Assembly: GCA_037974335.1 (NCBI GenBank)
Contig: CM075724.1
Coordinates: forward strand, 62,894,470-62,958,469
DNA from: Prionace glauca
Taxonomy: Eukaryota > Chordata > Chondrichthyes > Carcharhiniformes > Carcharhinidae
Direction of reading: 5' to 3'
DNA length: 64,000 bases
The first letter of the stretch is position 1, and each line of letters starts with the position of its first letter. Shown in pieces: positions 10,200 through 21,900 of this stretch. Below the pieces are notes generated by a model. The model was not told where the DNA came from, made no database searches, and was given only the letters and a program-made list of their open reading frames with translations. A program made the translations under genes and the position numbers.

Positions 10200-13100
10200 T
10201 TAGGGGGGGGGGGGGGGCGGGAGGGTGCGAGGATAGGTGACGCTATGAGGTCTAAAGTTAAGGATAGGGTACAGGTAAGGGAAGAGGACAAGGATGTCCC
10301 AATTGGTGGCGTTACGGCAAGTAGGGTCCAGGTGAAGGCTGGGATGAAAGCGCTTTATCTGAATGCACGAAGCATTCGGAATAAAGTGGATGAGCTGATG
10401 GCGCAGATCGACACAAATGGATACGATCTGGTGACCATTACAGAGACGTGGCTGCAAGGTGACAGGGACTGGGAGATGAATGTACAGGGTTATCAAGTGT
10501 TTAGGAAGGATAGGCAGGAGGAAAGAGGGGGTGGCGTAGCTCTGCTGATTAAGGATAGTATCAAGGTGGTAGCAAGGGATGATATCGGAGCCAAGGAGCA
10601 GAAAGTGGAATCGTTGTGGGTGGAGATTAGGAACAGAAAAGGGAGGAAGACGCTAGTGGGTGTCGTCTATAGGCCCCCGAATAATGATCTCGAGGTGGGG
10701 CGGGATGTTAACGCGCAAATAAGTGCAGCATGCAGGAATGGGACGGCAGTAGTTATGGGAGATTTCAATCTGCATATTGATTGGTCGACCCATGTTGGAC
10801 GAGGTGGGCTCGAGGAGGAGTTCTTGGAATGCTGCCGGGATAATTTCCTTGAACAGTGTGTGTTGGAGCCGACGAGGGAGCGAGCTATCTTGGATCTGGT
10901 GCTATGTAATGAGGCGGGTAGAATTAGGGACCTTGCGGTGAAGGATCCTCTTGGAGAGAGTGATCATTGTATGGTGGAGTTTCTGGTGCAGATGGAGGAG
11001 GAGAAAGTGGGTTCCCAGACACGCGTCCTTTGTTTGAATAGAGGGGAGTATGGTAGGATGAGAGAAGAATTGGCGAATGTGGACTGGGGGAGCGCGTTGG
11101 AAGGTAGGTCTGCTGAGGAGCAGTGGAGGATCTTTAAGGAGATCTTTCTTGGTGCTCAGCAGAAATTTATTCCGATGGTTAAAAAGGACAGTAGGAGGAG
11201 AGGTAAATAAGCCGTGGATAACGAAGGAGGTGAAGGAAAGTGTTAAATTAAAAGCGGAGGAGTTTAGCGTAGCTAAGAGCAGTGGGCGAGAAGAGGATTG
11301 GGAAAGGTTTAAATGTCAACAAAGATTGACAAAGAAATTGATAAAGGAGGGTAGGAGAAGCTATGAGGCTGGGCTAGCACTTAATATAAAGAAGGATAGC
11401 AAGAGTTTTTATACATATATAAAAAGGAAGAGGCTGGCTAGGGTAAACGTTGGTCCTTTAGAGGATGAGAAAGGGGAGCTAGTGGTAGGGGATGGGGATA
11501 TGGCTAAGGTCTTGAATAACTTTTTTGTTTCTGTCTTCACGGAGGAGGACGTGAATAATTTGCCGGGTGTTAGCGATGGAAAGGTGGTAGGAATGGAGGG
11601 TCTTAATGACATTACTGTTACTAGAGAGGTGGTGCTCGACAGACTGGAGGGGCTGATTGTGGACAAGTCCCCAGGACCGGATGGAATACATCCGAGGGTT
11701 CTGAAAGAAATGGCGGAGGTGATAGTGGATGCCTTGGTGGTTATTTTCCAGACGTCGCTGGATTCCGGGGAAGTGCCAGAAGATTGGAAAACGGTTAATG
11801 TTACGCCGTTGTTTAAGAAGGGTGCCAGACAAAAGGCGGGGAATTATAGGCCGGTTAGTTTAACGTCTGTGGTAGGTAAAATGTTAGAAACCGTCATTAA
11901 GGAGGAAATAGCGAGGCATCTTGAGGGGAATTGCATGATAGAGCAGACGCAACACGGTTTCATTAAAGGGAAGTCATGTCTGACAAATTTACTGGAGTTC
12001 TATGAGGATGTGTCTAGGGCAGTGGATAGAGGAGAGCCGGTGGATGTGGTCTTTCTGCATTTTCAGAAGGCGTTTGACAAGGTACCTCACAAGAGGTTAT
12101 TGCAGAAGGTCATGGGACATGGAGTTGGGGGTAGGGTGTTAGGGTGGATAGAGGATTGGTTGTCAAATAGGAGGCAGAGAGTGGGGGTCAATGGATGCTA
12201 TTCGGATTGACGGTTGGTGACTAGTGGGGTGCCCCAGGGATCGGTGCTGGGGCCTCAGCTATTTACCATTTATATAGATGATCTGGAGGAGGGAACCGAG
12301 TGCAGGGTGTCGAAATTTGCTGATGACACCAAGATTGGGGGAAAGGCAAATTGTGCGGAGGGTGTGGAGAGTCTGCAGAAGGATCTAGATAGGCTGGGCG
12401 AATGGGCCAGGAAATGGCAAATGGAATTTAATGTTGGCAAGTGTGAGGTGGTCCACTTTGGTAGGAGGAATGGTAGGAAGGACTATTACTTACGTGGCGA
12501 AAAACTGCAGCAGGCGACGGTGCAGAGGGACCTCGGGGTCCTTGTGCATGAGACGCAAAAACCCAGCTTGCAGGTGCAGCAGGTGGTCAGGAAGGCGAAT
12601 GGGATGCTGGCCTTCATAGCGAGGGGGATTGAATATAAAAGTAGGGAGGTCTTGCTACAGCTGTATAGGGCATTGGTGAGGCCGCAGCTGGAGTACTGTG
12701 TGCAGTTTTGGGCGCCGCACCTGCGCAAGGATGTTTTGGCCCTGGAGGGAGTGCAGAGGAGGTTTACTAGGCTGATACCGGAGTTGAGGGGATTGAGCTA
12801 TGAGGAGAGGCTGAATAAACTAGGCTTGTACTCGTTAGAGTTTAGAAGAATGAGGGGAGATCTCATTGAGACGTATCAGATGATGAATGGGATGGATAGG
12901 ATAGAGGTGGAGAGACTTTTCCCGCTCAAAAAAGACAGTAGGACTAGGGGGCACAGCCTCAAGATAAAGGGGGGGCGGTTTAGAACAGAGTTGAGGAGGA
13001 ACTTCTTCACTCAAAGGGTGGTGAATCTCTGGAATTCTCTGCCCGTTGAAGTGGTGGAGGCTGCCTCGCTAAATATTTTTAAGAAACGGGTTGATGGGTT

Positions 13101-13258
13101 TTTGATAAGAGAAGGGATTAAGGGTTATGGGGAGAGGGCAGGAAGGTGGAGCTGAGTCACGACAGATCAGCCATGATCTTATTGAATGGCGGGGCAGGCT
13201 CGAAGGGCCAGATGGCCTACTCCTGCTCCTATTTCTTATGTTCTTATGTTCTTATGTT
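9690..13258 (+). mobile_element. CR1-clade LINE family A, longest copy (5' truncated)
   Basis: Order on the plus strand: partial ORF1 with an SGNH-esterase-like domain, a G run at 10203-10217, ORF2 with APE-type endonuclease then reverse transcriptase, a 3' untranslated region, and three TTCTTATG tail units ending at 13258. This order is typical of the CR1 clade. The 5' end lies inside ORF1 just before the GDS block. I found no target-site duplication. The small number of breaks (one frameshift, one nonsense codon, one catalytic substitution) points to a fairly young insertion. Confidence 0.9.
10245..13155 (+). pseudogene. LINE ORF2: endonuclease plus reverse transcriptase, broken
   Basis: The first frame (10245-11210) carries the APE-type endonuclease: LYLNARS with Asn about 40, ITETWL with Glu about 67, VVYRPP, MGDFNLHIDW, and a C-terminal SDH. 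One extra A in 11204-11207, compared with the copy at about 41050, shifts the frame. The reverse transcriptase then continues in the next frame to 13155: NYRPVSLTSVVGKML, QHGFIKGKSCL, motif A, GVPQGSVLGP, and KFADDTKIGG. A TGA at 12208-12210 replaces the Trp codon of the YSDW-LVTSG stretch. Codon 12058-12060 is CAT (His), where the other family A copies have the motif A catalytic Asp (FLDFQKAFD). The C-terminal [12 protein letters not shown] and [13 protein letters not shown] blocks are intact. The enzyme would be inactive. Confidence 0.85.
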
Positions 13259-13689
13259 GCTATGGAGCGAGCACGTCAGGCTCCTGGGAATGTTCTGGAG
13301 TAAAACATTAATCTGGGCACTGCTGTTGATCAGTTTGAGGGTTTTCACTCCCAGTGAACATTGCTGTTTCTTTGTACATAAAAACTAATCTAGAAATCTG
13401 TCTGAATGCAGAAAGCCAACATATGCTCCCACTTGCATTCGAAGATACTTTGTCAATAAGCATCTTATAGCCACTTATATTTGCCATGTACTTTCGAGTC
13501 ACCATATTTCCTTCTTTTTTATGTGTTTGCGTATAATCTTTTCAGAACATCTTTAGAATAATCATGACTGTGTTTCTTAAAGGGAATGTAAACTTCCCAA
13601 AAGGGTCATTTATAATCGTCCAGTTATGTAGTGGGTAATATATTTTAACGTAATATTGATTCCCAAGTCCCATTTTATGGAGAGATCTG

Positions 13690-14035
13690 GCAGGAAGTTC
13701 GATGCCCAGTGAACTAGGAATGCAAGAATCCTGCGTAATGCTCTGAGGCCTTGGGTTCGATTCCCACTATGGCCCATGAAGAACTTTGAATTCAATTGGA
13801 AAAATCTGGAATTGAAAAGTCGAATGATGATCAGGAAAGCATTGTCGTAAATACAAATACCCTGGTTCTCTAATGCCCTTCATGGAAGGAAATGTGCCAT
13901 CATTTCCATGCCTGGCTTACATGCGCCTTCAGAAACACAGCAATGCATTTGACATTTAATTGGTTTAGTAGGGCACTTAGAAGGACAACAAATGCTGGCC
14001 TGGTGAGCAATGCCTACATCCTAACAGAAAAATTA
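13690..14035 (+). mobile_element. tRNA-derived SINE family 2
   Basis: A B-box-like GGGTTCGATTCCC at about 13752 is followed by the family's GAATTCAATTGGAAAAATCTGG block, then the AAGGAAATGTGCCAT block and an ACAAATGCTGGCC end near 14005. Other copies lie at 28870-29165 (best), 21175-21580, 22000-22370, 26430-26610, 46060-46215 and 51815-52165. This matches the general plan of elasmobranch tRNA-derived SINEs; I cannot assign the exact subfamily. Confidence 0.6.
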
Positions 14036-14039
14036 TATC

Positions 14040-14975
14040 CGTGATCAGTAATGAGAGGCAATAACATTTCCTTCATGATTATCCTCAACACCAGTGCCCC
14101 GCAAGGCTGTGTCTTGAGCCCCCTACTTTGTTCCTTGGACACCTATGACTGTTTGGTCAAATTCTCCTCAAACTAGATTTTCACGTTTGCTGATGACACT
14201 AGCATAGTGGTCGGATCTTAAAAAATCATGAGACAGAATACAGGACCGACTGAATTGGAACAACATCAATAACCCTTCCCTCAATGTTAGTAAAATGAAG
14301 GAGAGAGTCATTGACTTCAGGAAGCCTGATGGGGAACATGCCCCTCTCGACAGCAACAGGTATGAAGAGGAAATCATTGAGAGCTTCAAGTTTCTCGGTG
14401 TCTAAATCACCAACGACCTGTCCTGGACACTTGATACCGACGCTACAGCTTAGAAAGCCCACCAATACCTCTACTTTCTCAGGGGCCTAAGGAAATTCGG
14501 CATGTCCGCTTCAACTCTCACCAAATTTTACAGATACACCAGAGAAAGCAACATTTCTGGATATATCACAGCTTGGAATGTCTCCTGCTCTGGCCAAGAC
14601 CTCAAGATACTAAAACGGGTCGTGAACGAAGCCCAGTACATCACGTACACTAGCCTTCCATACTTTGACTCTGTCTACAATTCCCGCTGCCACGGAAAAG
14701 TAGCCAACATAATCAAGGACCCTATGCATCCCGGATATATCTCTTCCAGATTTTTCAATTGGGAAAAAGGTATGAAAGTCTAATGCCATGTTCCAAACGA
14801 CTCAAGATCAGCTTCTTCTCTACTGCCATAGGACCTTTGAATAGACCTCTCTTATATTAAGTTGATCTTTCTAGATAGGACTGTAACACGACATTCTGCA
14901 CCGTGATCTTTTGGCTCATAGGAACAACAAACAATACTTTTCATTGCATACTAATATATGTGACAATAACAGATT
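14040..14975 (+). mobile_element. Rex1/L2-like LINE, C-terminal RT and 3' end
   Basis: The plus strand reads PQGCVLSPLL near 14098, FTFADDTSIVVGS near 14180, and MTLSFI-like sequence only on the other strand. Later it reads KFYRYTRESNISGYITAWN near 14525 and IIKDPMHPGYISS near 14710. These are hallmarks of the Rex1/L2 type, not of the CR1 copies in this window. The 3' end is TATGTGACAATAACAG at about 14950. Several stops break the frame. Related 3' ends are at 35688-36050 (minus) and 43058-43276 (plus). Confidence 0.65.
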
Positions 14976-15358
14976 AATTTAAAAGCAGGGAAATTGGATG
15001 ACAAGATGATGTAATGGATTTTTTTTTTCCACAACTCATCCTTCACCATTTCCATCTCCAAATTTAAGATATAAAATAGGAGGAAAAGAATCAGCTTAAT
15101 AAGGAACATTCCTCACCAAGTGCCCAGAATTTGTTTAAAGTTGACTTTTATGGCTGATTTTGGACAATATGCTGAAGCTGTAATTTCTGAGTCACTGAGA
15201 TCAGTGTTACGGTATTTTAGTGTATAGAAAAATGCAACACGTATGGGAAATTTAAACATAACTTTCCTAAATCTTGTGCAATCATTAGTAAGAAAAGGAC
15301 AGACAATGTATGCAGGAACATGCCCTCAGTCATGTAAAGAAATTAATTCGATAATTAA

Positions 15359-16259
15359 GGACTGGGTTATGAGGAAAGATTGAGCAAATTGGGGCTGTTT
15401 TCCCTTAAAAGACGGCGACTGAGGGGGATCTAATCGAGGTATATAAGATTATGAAGGGTATAGATAGAGTAAACAGAGGTAAGCTATTTCCTGTGTTAGA
15501 GACACACAGTACGAGAGGCCACGAGCTTCAGGTGAGGGGGAGAGGTATAACACAGATATTAGAGGGAGTTTTTTCACACAGAGGGTAGTGGGGGTATGGA
15601 ATGCTCTGCCAAGTAAGGTGGTGGAAGCAGGCACGCTGGAGTTGTTTAAGAGTAACTTAGATAGGCACATGAGTGAGTTGGAGATGGGAGGATACAGGAG
15701 ATTGTTTTAAATAAGGTTCATTAGCATTGGGACGCCCCTGGTAATGTAAAAGGATGTGGTATGATAATAATGATTTTCTCTTATAATGCACAGGTTTTAA
15801 GTCGGTCCGCCTTGTTGTCCAACGAGGGGCATACACGCGATGGGTCGTACTTGGGCTGCTCTTGAATGTTCGGGTGTAGCCTAGTGCTTCATGTCATTAG
15901 TGTGTGCTTAAACTGGACCAGATGCTGGGCAACACGACAGCTCAGTGACTATCACTGTTTGCTGTGCAGACACATGGATTTGGGCCAGTGTCTTTCGGAG
16001 TTTGCGCCTTCTCCCCGTGCTTGCGTGGGTTTTCTCCGGATGCTCCGTTTTCCTCCCAATCCCAAACATGTGTTATTCGGCTGATTGGAGGTAATAAATT
16101 GTCCCTAAATTAGTTTCCCTCAATGTGGAATGCCATAAACAATAGATAAGGGTCATGGGTGGAGGGGGGAAGGGGGCTACTGGTATTGTTAAAATGGTGG
16201 TGCGGGCTCGTTGGGCCGAAGGGCCTGTTTCCTGGGCTGTTTTTGTTCTTTGTTCTTTG
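15359..16259 (+). mobile_element. CR1-clade LINE family C, 3' end with SINE-like 3' untranslated region
   Basis: It starts inside the C-terminal coding region (GYEERL-like, then LRGDLIEVYKIMKGIDRVN in a broken frame), passes FFTQRVVGVWNAL-like sequence near 15580, and ends the coding part near 15710. The roughly 540-bp 3' untranslated region includes a stretch at 15930-16075 that resembles the tRNA SINE of 39756-40100 (AGTTTGCGCCTTCTCC, GCGTGGGTTTTCTCCGG). It ends with GGGCCGAAGGGCCTGTTTCC and TTTGTTC tail units. It is highly similar to 62238-63148. Confidence 0.75.
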
Positions 16260-18612
16260 AAACAGTTACATTTTTTCCGTTGTAACGACAGTGCTGTTTG
16301 GAAAGGTACAGTGACGTGTTTAAAACAGGACATCCGTTGCATGTGTGTGTCGCTATAATTAAACATTGAAACACGCGATGTAAAATAACTGCTGCTATTG
16401 AATACTTGATATGTCCACAGTGTGTTGCAATGTTGCTACATTTAGAAACGACATGTTCGCATTTCGGAAAGACCGAGTGAAACACGTCCACTACCAAGTT
16501 CCAATCGTCAATACTTGTCAATATTTAGCAACATATAAGTGTAGCTCGAAACAGAAAGTTACAATCCCCCAGCAAATAGTTTACACGCTATCAGCTTATC
16601 CAGATTAACCGCCAACGCAATAATCTTTTACACACCGTAAATGGCGGCGCCATTATTTGCCTAATTTAGCATCAAAATTATTCATGCTACTTTGTTTCCA
16701 TATTGAGTCAACTATTGTTTGTCAGGTAAGAAAATTATATGTTAGGTAAACCAAAATATTATTTCAGTTGAACAATTGCCCATTTACTTGCATTTTTCAG
16801 GATCCATCTCCTTCCGGATAAGTGTTTTGCCGTCAGCCTAACTAAAGGGATCAATTCCCAACGGATTAAAAAAAATGAACATGTCTTCTTCCGTGGAAGT
16901 ATTTGATCCAAGACCACGGAGAAAGAAGCTGCAGAAAATGCTGACTGTATGTAGGAAGAAAATGACAGTCTTGCACTATAGGAGAATGACGCTTGGATGA
17001 AGAATACATGCTCTTTATTGCAAAATGAAATTCGATGCATACCCATAAAGGAGAACTTTGATTGCTCTGGGGAAAGAATCGGGATGGGAATAATTGGGCA
17101 ATGCTGTCAAATTGCCAGCACGGGTCAAACGGTCACCTTCTCAGATACAGGATTCCACAATTCCACATGGTGTCAGGTGGAAATAGATGTTTGTAAAGCA
17201 AAGATCAACACTAACCTACTTTCAGTAAATTGATAGGGAGATCCAAGTATTCAGCTTCACCCGTTTTCTATCAGGAACGTCAGCTGAACTGGATGTAACG
17301 CACTGATATGTACTCAACGTAATTACGGGACGTATAAATCTACACGTGGGTCTTTCTGTGTTACTGAACAAAGTGAATACTGATCGTTAATTTGTAAAAG
17401 ATTCTAGAAAATCGATTTTTTAAATTTTACTTTACTATAATTAGGTACCACAGGACACAATGTATCGTTATAGCCGAAGGAACATATTTGTCATCATTTT
17501 TTAAAATATACTCATTGAACAATACTGTATGACAAGAAAGTTATTTTTTGCCCTAAAATAACGAAAATAAACTTCGTTAAAAACCGACGAGCAAGTGAGT
17601 ATCATGTACTGCATTATCTGATAGACATGGTATCGCATAGTACAAACACTCCCGCTGCCTGTGCGGCAGAGGGACGCGATCAGTGTAGACCATAGAAGTG
17701 AATCCTGCGTCGAAATTCAATTGCTAATTGTTTTTCGCCTCCGTATAACCCGTCTCTTTTGCTCCATTTTGTTTTGCTCTCCGCAGTTGGGCATATTCAG
17801 TGCACCTTTCGTTAGCTTTGCCTTTGTCTGAGCCAGTCAACGCTACACGTGAGTATATCAGGTCATTACCGACGTTCCTTTGTTGCGTCTGCAAGGTCAA
17901 TGTTTGAAAATATTGTTTACTGGTTACATCGCAAGTCCAATGGTCCGCTATTCAAAAAATTCATCAGAAGGACACGCAGATCATCTTATAGACAACATGG
18001 GGGCAAAGTCAACAGAGACATATTTCCTGCTTTATCGCATGGGTGTTGATGTTACACTGGTGTACTTTGTTTCTCTGATCGGTTACTCGGCCCCACCTGA
18101 GCATACTCACCTCGTCACGTTTACGCTTTGGAGTTTTGCTCAAATCTAATGCGGCATAATGCACATATTCAGCATTTTCCTGCTTGGACAAAACGGAAAA
18201 TTTTTGTTACGTGGCTGGTTCATTGTATTTATCAGTTTACTGTAATTTTGGTCAAACATTGAGAGGATTAACCTGGAATCGAATAGATGTGCGCAAAATA
18301 TAATTAATTTACATTTACCTTGTGCGAATATGAAGACACTACACTTTACACTCCTATACCAAATATTGAAACCCGCTAATTTCACTTGACATGATTGTTG
18401 TATAAATGTTGAAACAGGCGGCAACTTCATTACGTACAGGTTATCTTCGATCTGAATGCATACACGAATTGATGAAAACTTATTAACCGTATTTCCATCG
18501 AGACAAGCCGTTCTCTTTTCTAAACGTTTACCGCTGCTTGCCAATAAAGCACTGGGTGGCCACTAAATTTCCACATCCGATTGAAATGTGGAATTTCATT
18601 GAGACAAAATAA
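16260..18612. other. No supported gene; possible decayed LINE tail
   Basis: The sequence is AT-rich. Around 17085-17165 a GGGCAATG...CACGGGTCAAACGG...CTTCTCAGATACAGGATTC run vaguely recalls a LINE 3' end, but the match is too weak to call. There are no exons of the neighbouring receptor in this stretch that I can recognise. Confidence 0.35.
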
Positions 18613-18776
18613 GATGCGGAGATGCCAGCGTTGGACTGGGGTGGGCGCAGTAAGAGGTCTTACAGCGCCAGGTTAAACGTTCGCCTGATGCAGGCAGAGC
18701 GCCCCCAAACTTCGTGATTCCAAACAAAAACCCTGTTGGACTTAAACCTGGTGTTGTGAGACCTCTTACTGAGACA
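18613..18776. mobile_element. Penelope-like element end, partly palindromic
   Basis: It opens with GATGCGGAGATGCCAGCG and GTTGGACTGGGG, then GCAGTAAGAGGTCTTACAGC, and closes with TTGGACTTAAACCTGGTG and GAGACCTCTTACTGAG. The two ends are inverted relatives of each other, as at 5873-6124. It lies about 50 bp beyond the candidate stop codon of the receptor gene. Confidence 0.55.
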
Positions 18777-18825
18777 AAACAATTACATTTATTAAATGGA
18801 CTTAAACTGGTCTGACGTAATTATA

Positions 18826-18935
18826 TTAACTTTCCATTATATCAATCTTCCCTGGTGTTTCAACGAACTGCCTGTAAATGAATGAAATTACCAGCTCCTG
18901 GCTCCGGTTCTCTCCTGTTACACGTCCGTCTTTAC
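18826..18935 (-). CDS. Receptor exon 5 (candidate): short cytoplasmic tail
   Basis: After acceptor CACTTATTTCCAG, the phase-1 frame reads [16 protein letters not shown], then [13 protein letters not shown], then IDIMES and a TAA at 18828-18826. The joined Gly codon (G|GT) keeps the frame. The one tyrosine sits in SFIYRQF, which is not a canonical ITIM. An internal GAGCTG|GTAATT could be an alternative donor, so the true tail may use further exons. An AATAAA lies about 35 bp beyond the stop (plus-strand TTTATT near 18788). Confidence 0.4.
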
Positions 18936-21900
18936 CTGGAAATAAGTGAAATTTAATGAAATTGAAAGAAAAACGTTCTGAAGATGAGTCTTACAGACCC
19001 GAAATGTTAATTTTGTGTGCCTCTGCACAGCGCTACTAGAAGTGTTGTGCAGGATCTTCTGTTTTTCAATTCATTTTTCACGTCAGAGATTGCATACGTC
19101 AGATATGGCCAGAAAAATAAAAGCGCAAGATGATTTTCAATTTCGCAATGCGCGGAAAATAATTGAAATCCTTACCAGCAAAATATTTCGCGGAAACTCT
19201 CGGAATACTTCGCATTCTTCGAGAAGGCGGGCAAGTTCCGATCATCAGTAGTGGTAATATTGCGTGACTGAGCAGGTCCGAGGAGCCATCTGGCCTACTA
19301 ATGCTACTGTTTCTAATGTAGCTCTGTGCACAACCGTTCCCGGACTACAGCCACAGTTAAATCTAATTGTGACTCCACCGAGTAGCAGTTTGGAAACTAA
19401 TTTTGCGTCAGAGTGTATTTCGTTCATCTGGTTCCGAAAGGAAATGTATTTGGGAACATCTAGATAACTGTTTCACCTTTATTATATCTCTCGATGTCCT
19501 AAAATGTGATCTTTCTGGATTTTCAGGAGGCGTTTGACAAAGTACCTCATAAGAGGTTATTGCAGAAGGTCAGGGGACTTGGAGTTGGGGGTAGGGTGTT
19601 AGCGTGGATAGAGGATTGGTTGTCAAATAGGAGGCAGAGATGGGGGTCAACGGGTGCTATTCGGATTGGCGGATGGTGACTAGTGGAGTGCCCCGGGGGT
19701 CGGTGCTGGGGCCTCAGCTTTTTACCAATTATATAGATGATCTGGAGGAGGGAACCGAGTGTAGGGTGTCGAAATTTACGGATGACACCAAGATTGGGGG
19801 AACGGCAAATTGTGCGGAGGGTGTGGAGAGTCTGCAGAAGGATCTAGATAGGCTGGGCGAATGGGCCAGGAAATGGCAAATGTAATTTAATGTTGGCAAA
19901 TGTGAGGTGGTCCACTTTGGAAGGAAGAATGGTAGGAAGGACTATTACTTACGTGGCGAAAAACTGCAGCAGGCGACGGTGCAGAGGGACCTCGGGATCC
20001 TTGTGCATGAGTCGCAAAAACCCAGCTTGCAGGTGCAGCAGGTGATCAGGAAGGCGAATGGGATGCTGGCCTTCATAGCGAAGGGGATTGAATATAAAAG
20101 TAGGGAGGTCTTGCTGCAGCTGTATAGGGCATTGGTGAGGCCGCAGCTGGAATACTGTGTGCAGTTTTGGGCGCCGCACCTGCGCAAAGATATTTTGGCC
20201 TTGGAGGGAGTGCAGAGGAGGTTTACAAGGCTGATACCGGAGTTGAGGGGGTTGAGCTATGAGGAGAGGCTGAATGAACTAGGCTTGTACTCGTTGGAGT
20301 TCAGAAGAATAAGGGGAGATCTCATTGAGACGTATAAGATGATGAATGGGATGGATAGGATAGAGGTGGAGAGACTCTTCCCGCTCAAAAAAGACAGTAG
20401 GACCAGGGGGCACAGCCTCAAGATAAAGGGGGGTGCGTTTTAGAACGGAGTTGAGGAGGAACTTCTTCACTCAAAGGGTGGTGAATTCTCTACCCGTTGA
20501 AGTGGTGGAGGCTGCCTCGCTAAATATTTTCAAGAAGCGGGTTGATGGGTTTTTGATAAGAGAGGGGATTAAGGGTTATGGGGAGAGGGCCGGAATGTGG
20601 AACCAAGCCACGACAGACCAGCCATGATCTTATTGAATGGCGGGGCAGGCTCGAAGGGTCAGATGGCCTACTCCTGCTTCTATTTCTTATGTTCTTATGT
20701 TCTAAAACATTTTTTCAACAATTATTGCTTCCTCAAAATCATACGACTCTTTTCAACTTTAACTACGAACTGTTCTTCCCGTTGTGTTCCCTGGAAACTA
20801 TCAGTAGTCCCAAAGGTATGTACGAAAATCAAGTGTTATCTTACCTTCATTCTTTAGCACTTGTTTCCGCCTCCTAATTACGATCGCAAGCACGAGGAAC
20901 GACAATCCAACAAGCGCACACACTGGAATCGAATAGTAATGTAATTTTGGGACATTTTCTGCAAGATTAATTGTAACATGAGGTAATAGTGGGTATTAAA
21001 TTAAAAAAGGCTCCAAGACAGTTCATTATTTAAACCACTGCGATGGTTGCACTAACCCCGCACTGTTCAACGAAAATAGAACGTTTGAATAAAGCTTGTT
21101 TGCAGATAAGTATCTGCAGTATCTTCTTCCTCGAATATATGATGCATTATTGATTAGTCTACAAAGACTAAAAGACTGGAGTCACATGAAGGCCAGGCCG
21201 GGATAGGGTGCCTGATCTCCTTTCCTCAAAGTCATCAGAGAGCCAGATAGGTTTTTTTCGTCTGAATTATAGTTTCATAACGCATTACTAAAACGAATGT
21301 TTACTTCAGTATTTATTAATTAGTTTTAAATGTCATGATGTGATTTGAACCGATATCCTTACAGCTTTAGCCTGCACCTCTTGAGTAATAGGCTCGTGGT
21401 ATTAAAATCTCGCTACCATCTTCCCTTCGTAGTATGCCATTGGAGATAATGGGACAACACCCAAATGATTCACTCTTAATTGCCGACTGAAAGGGCCTAT
21501 CAAGCTACTCCGTTTAAGGGCAATTAGGGATTAACAATAAATGTTGGCCTAGCCAGCGACGTTCACATTCTTGAAAGAGTTTACTTTCAAAAATTTAGTG
21601 AACTGGACATACAACGTTTTTACCGGTTACAGTTTAAATGAGATTTATGAGACTGGTTTCAGTTAAACTCATCATGATGTGTAAGTAAGATGAGAAGCTG
21701 GCCGTTTGGTTATTCCAAAACTCTGCACTGAACGTAATCGAACGCGTGACAATATCGGAAATCCCACGGCAATCAGTCCTTGCGCAAACAACGGGCCTTC
21801 AGATCAAAGCAATAGTTTTCAAGCAAGAGGAGTTCGCAATGATCAAGTTTAAAGCATTTTCAACAAAATAAACAGAAAGTGAAAAAGACTAATAATATGC

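Noticed and set aside
16759-17233. Open frames on both strands near the receptor's 3' side as additional exons
   Set aside because: Neither translation shows an Ig, membrane or signalling motif, and part of the plus strand looks like a decayed LINE tail.
19945-20187. Antisense frames (also 12486-12728 and 39186-39428) with conserved Cys-rich translations
   Set aside because: They recur because the LINE recurs; they are shadows of ORF2, not separate genes.
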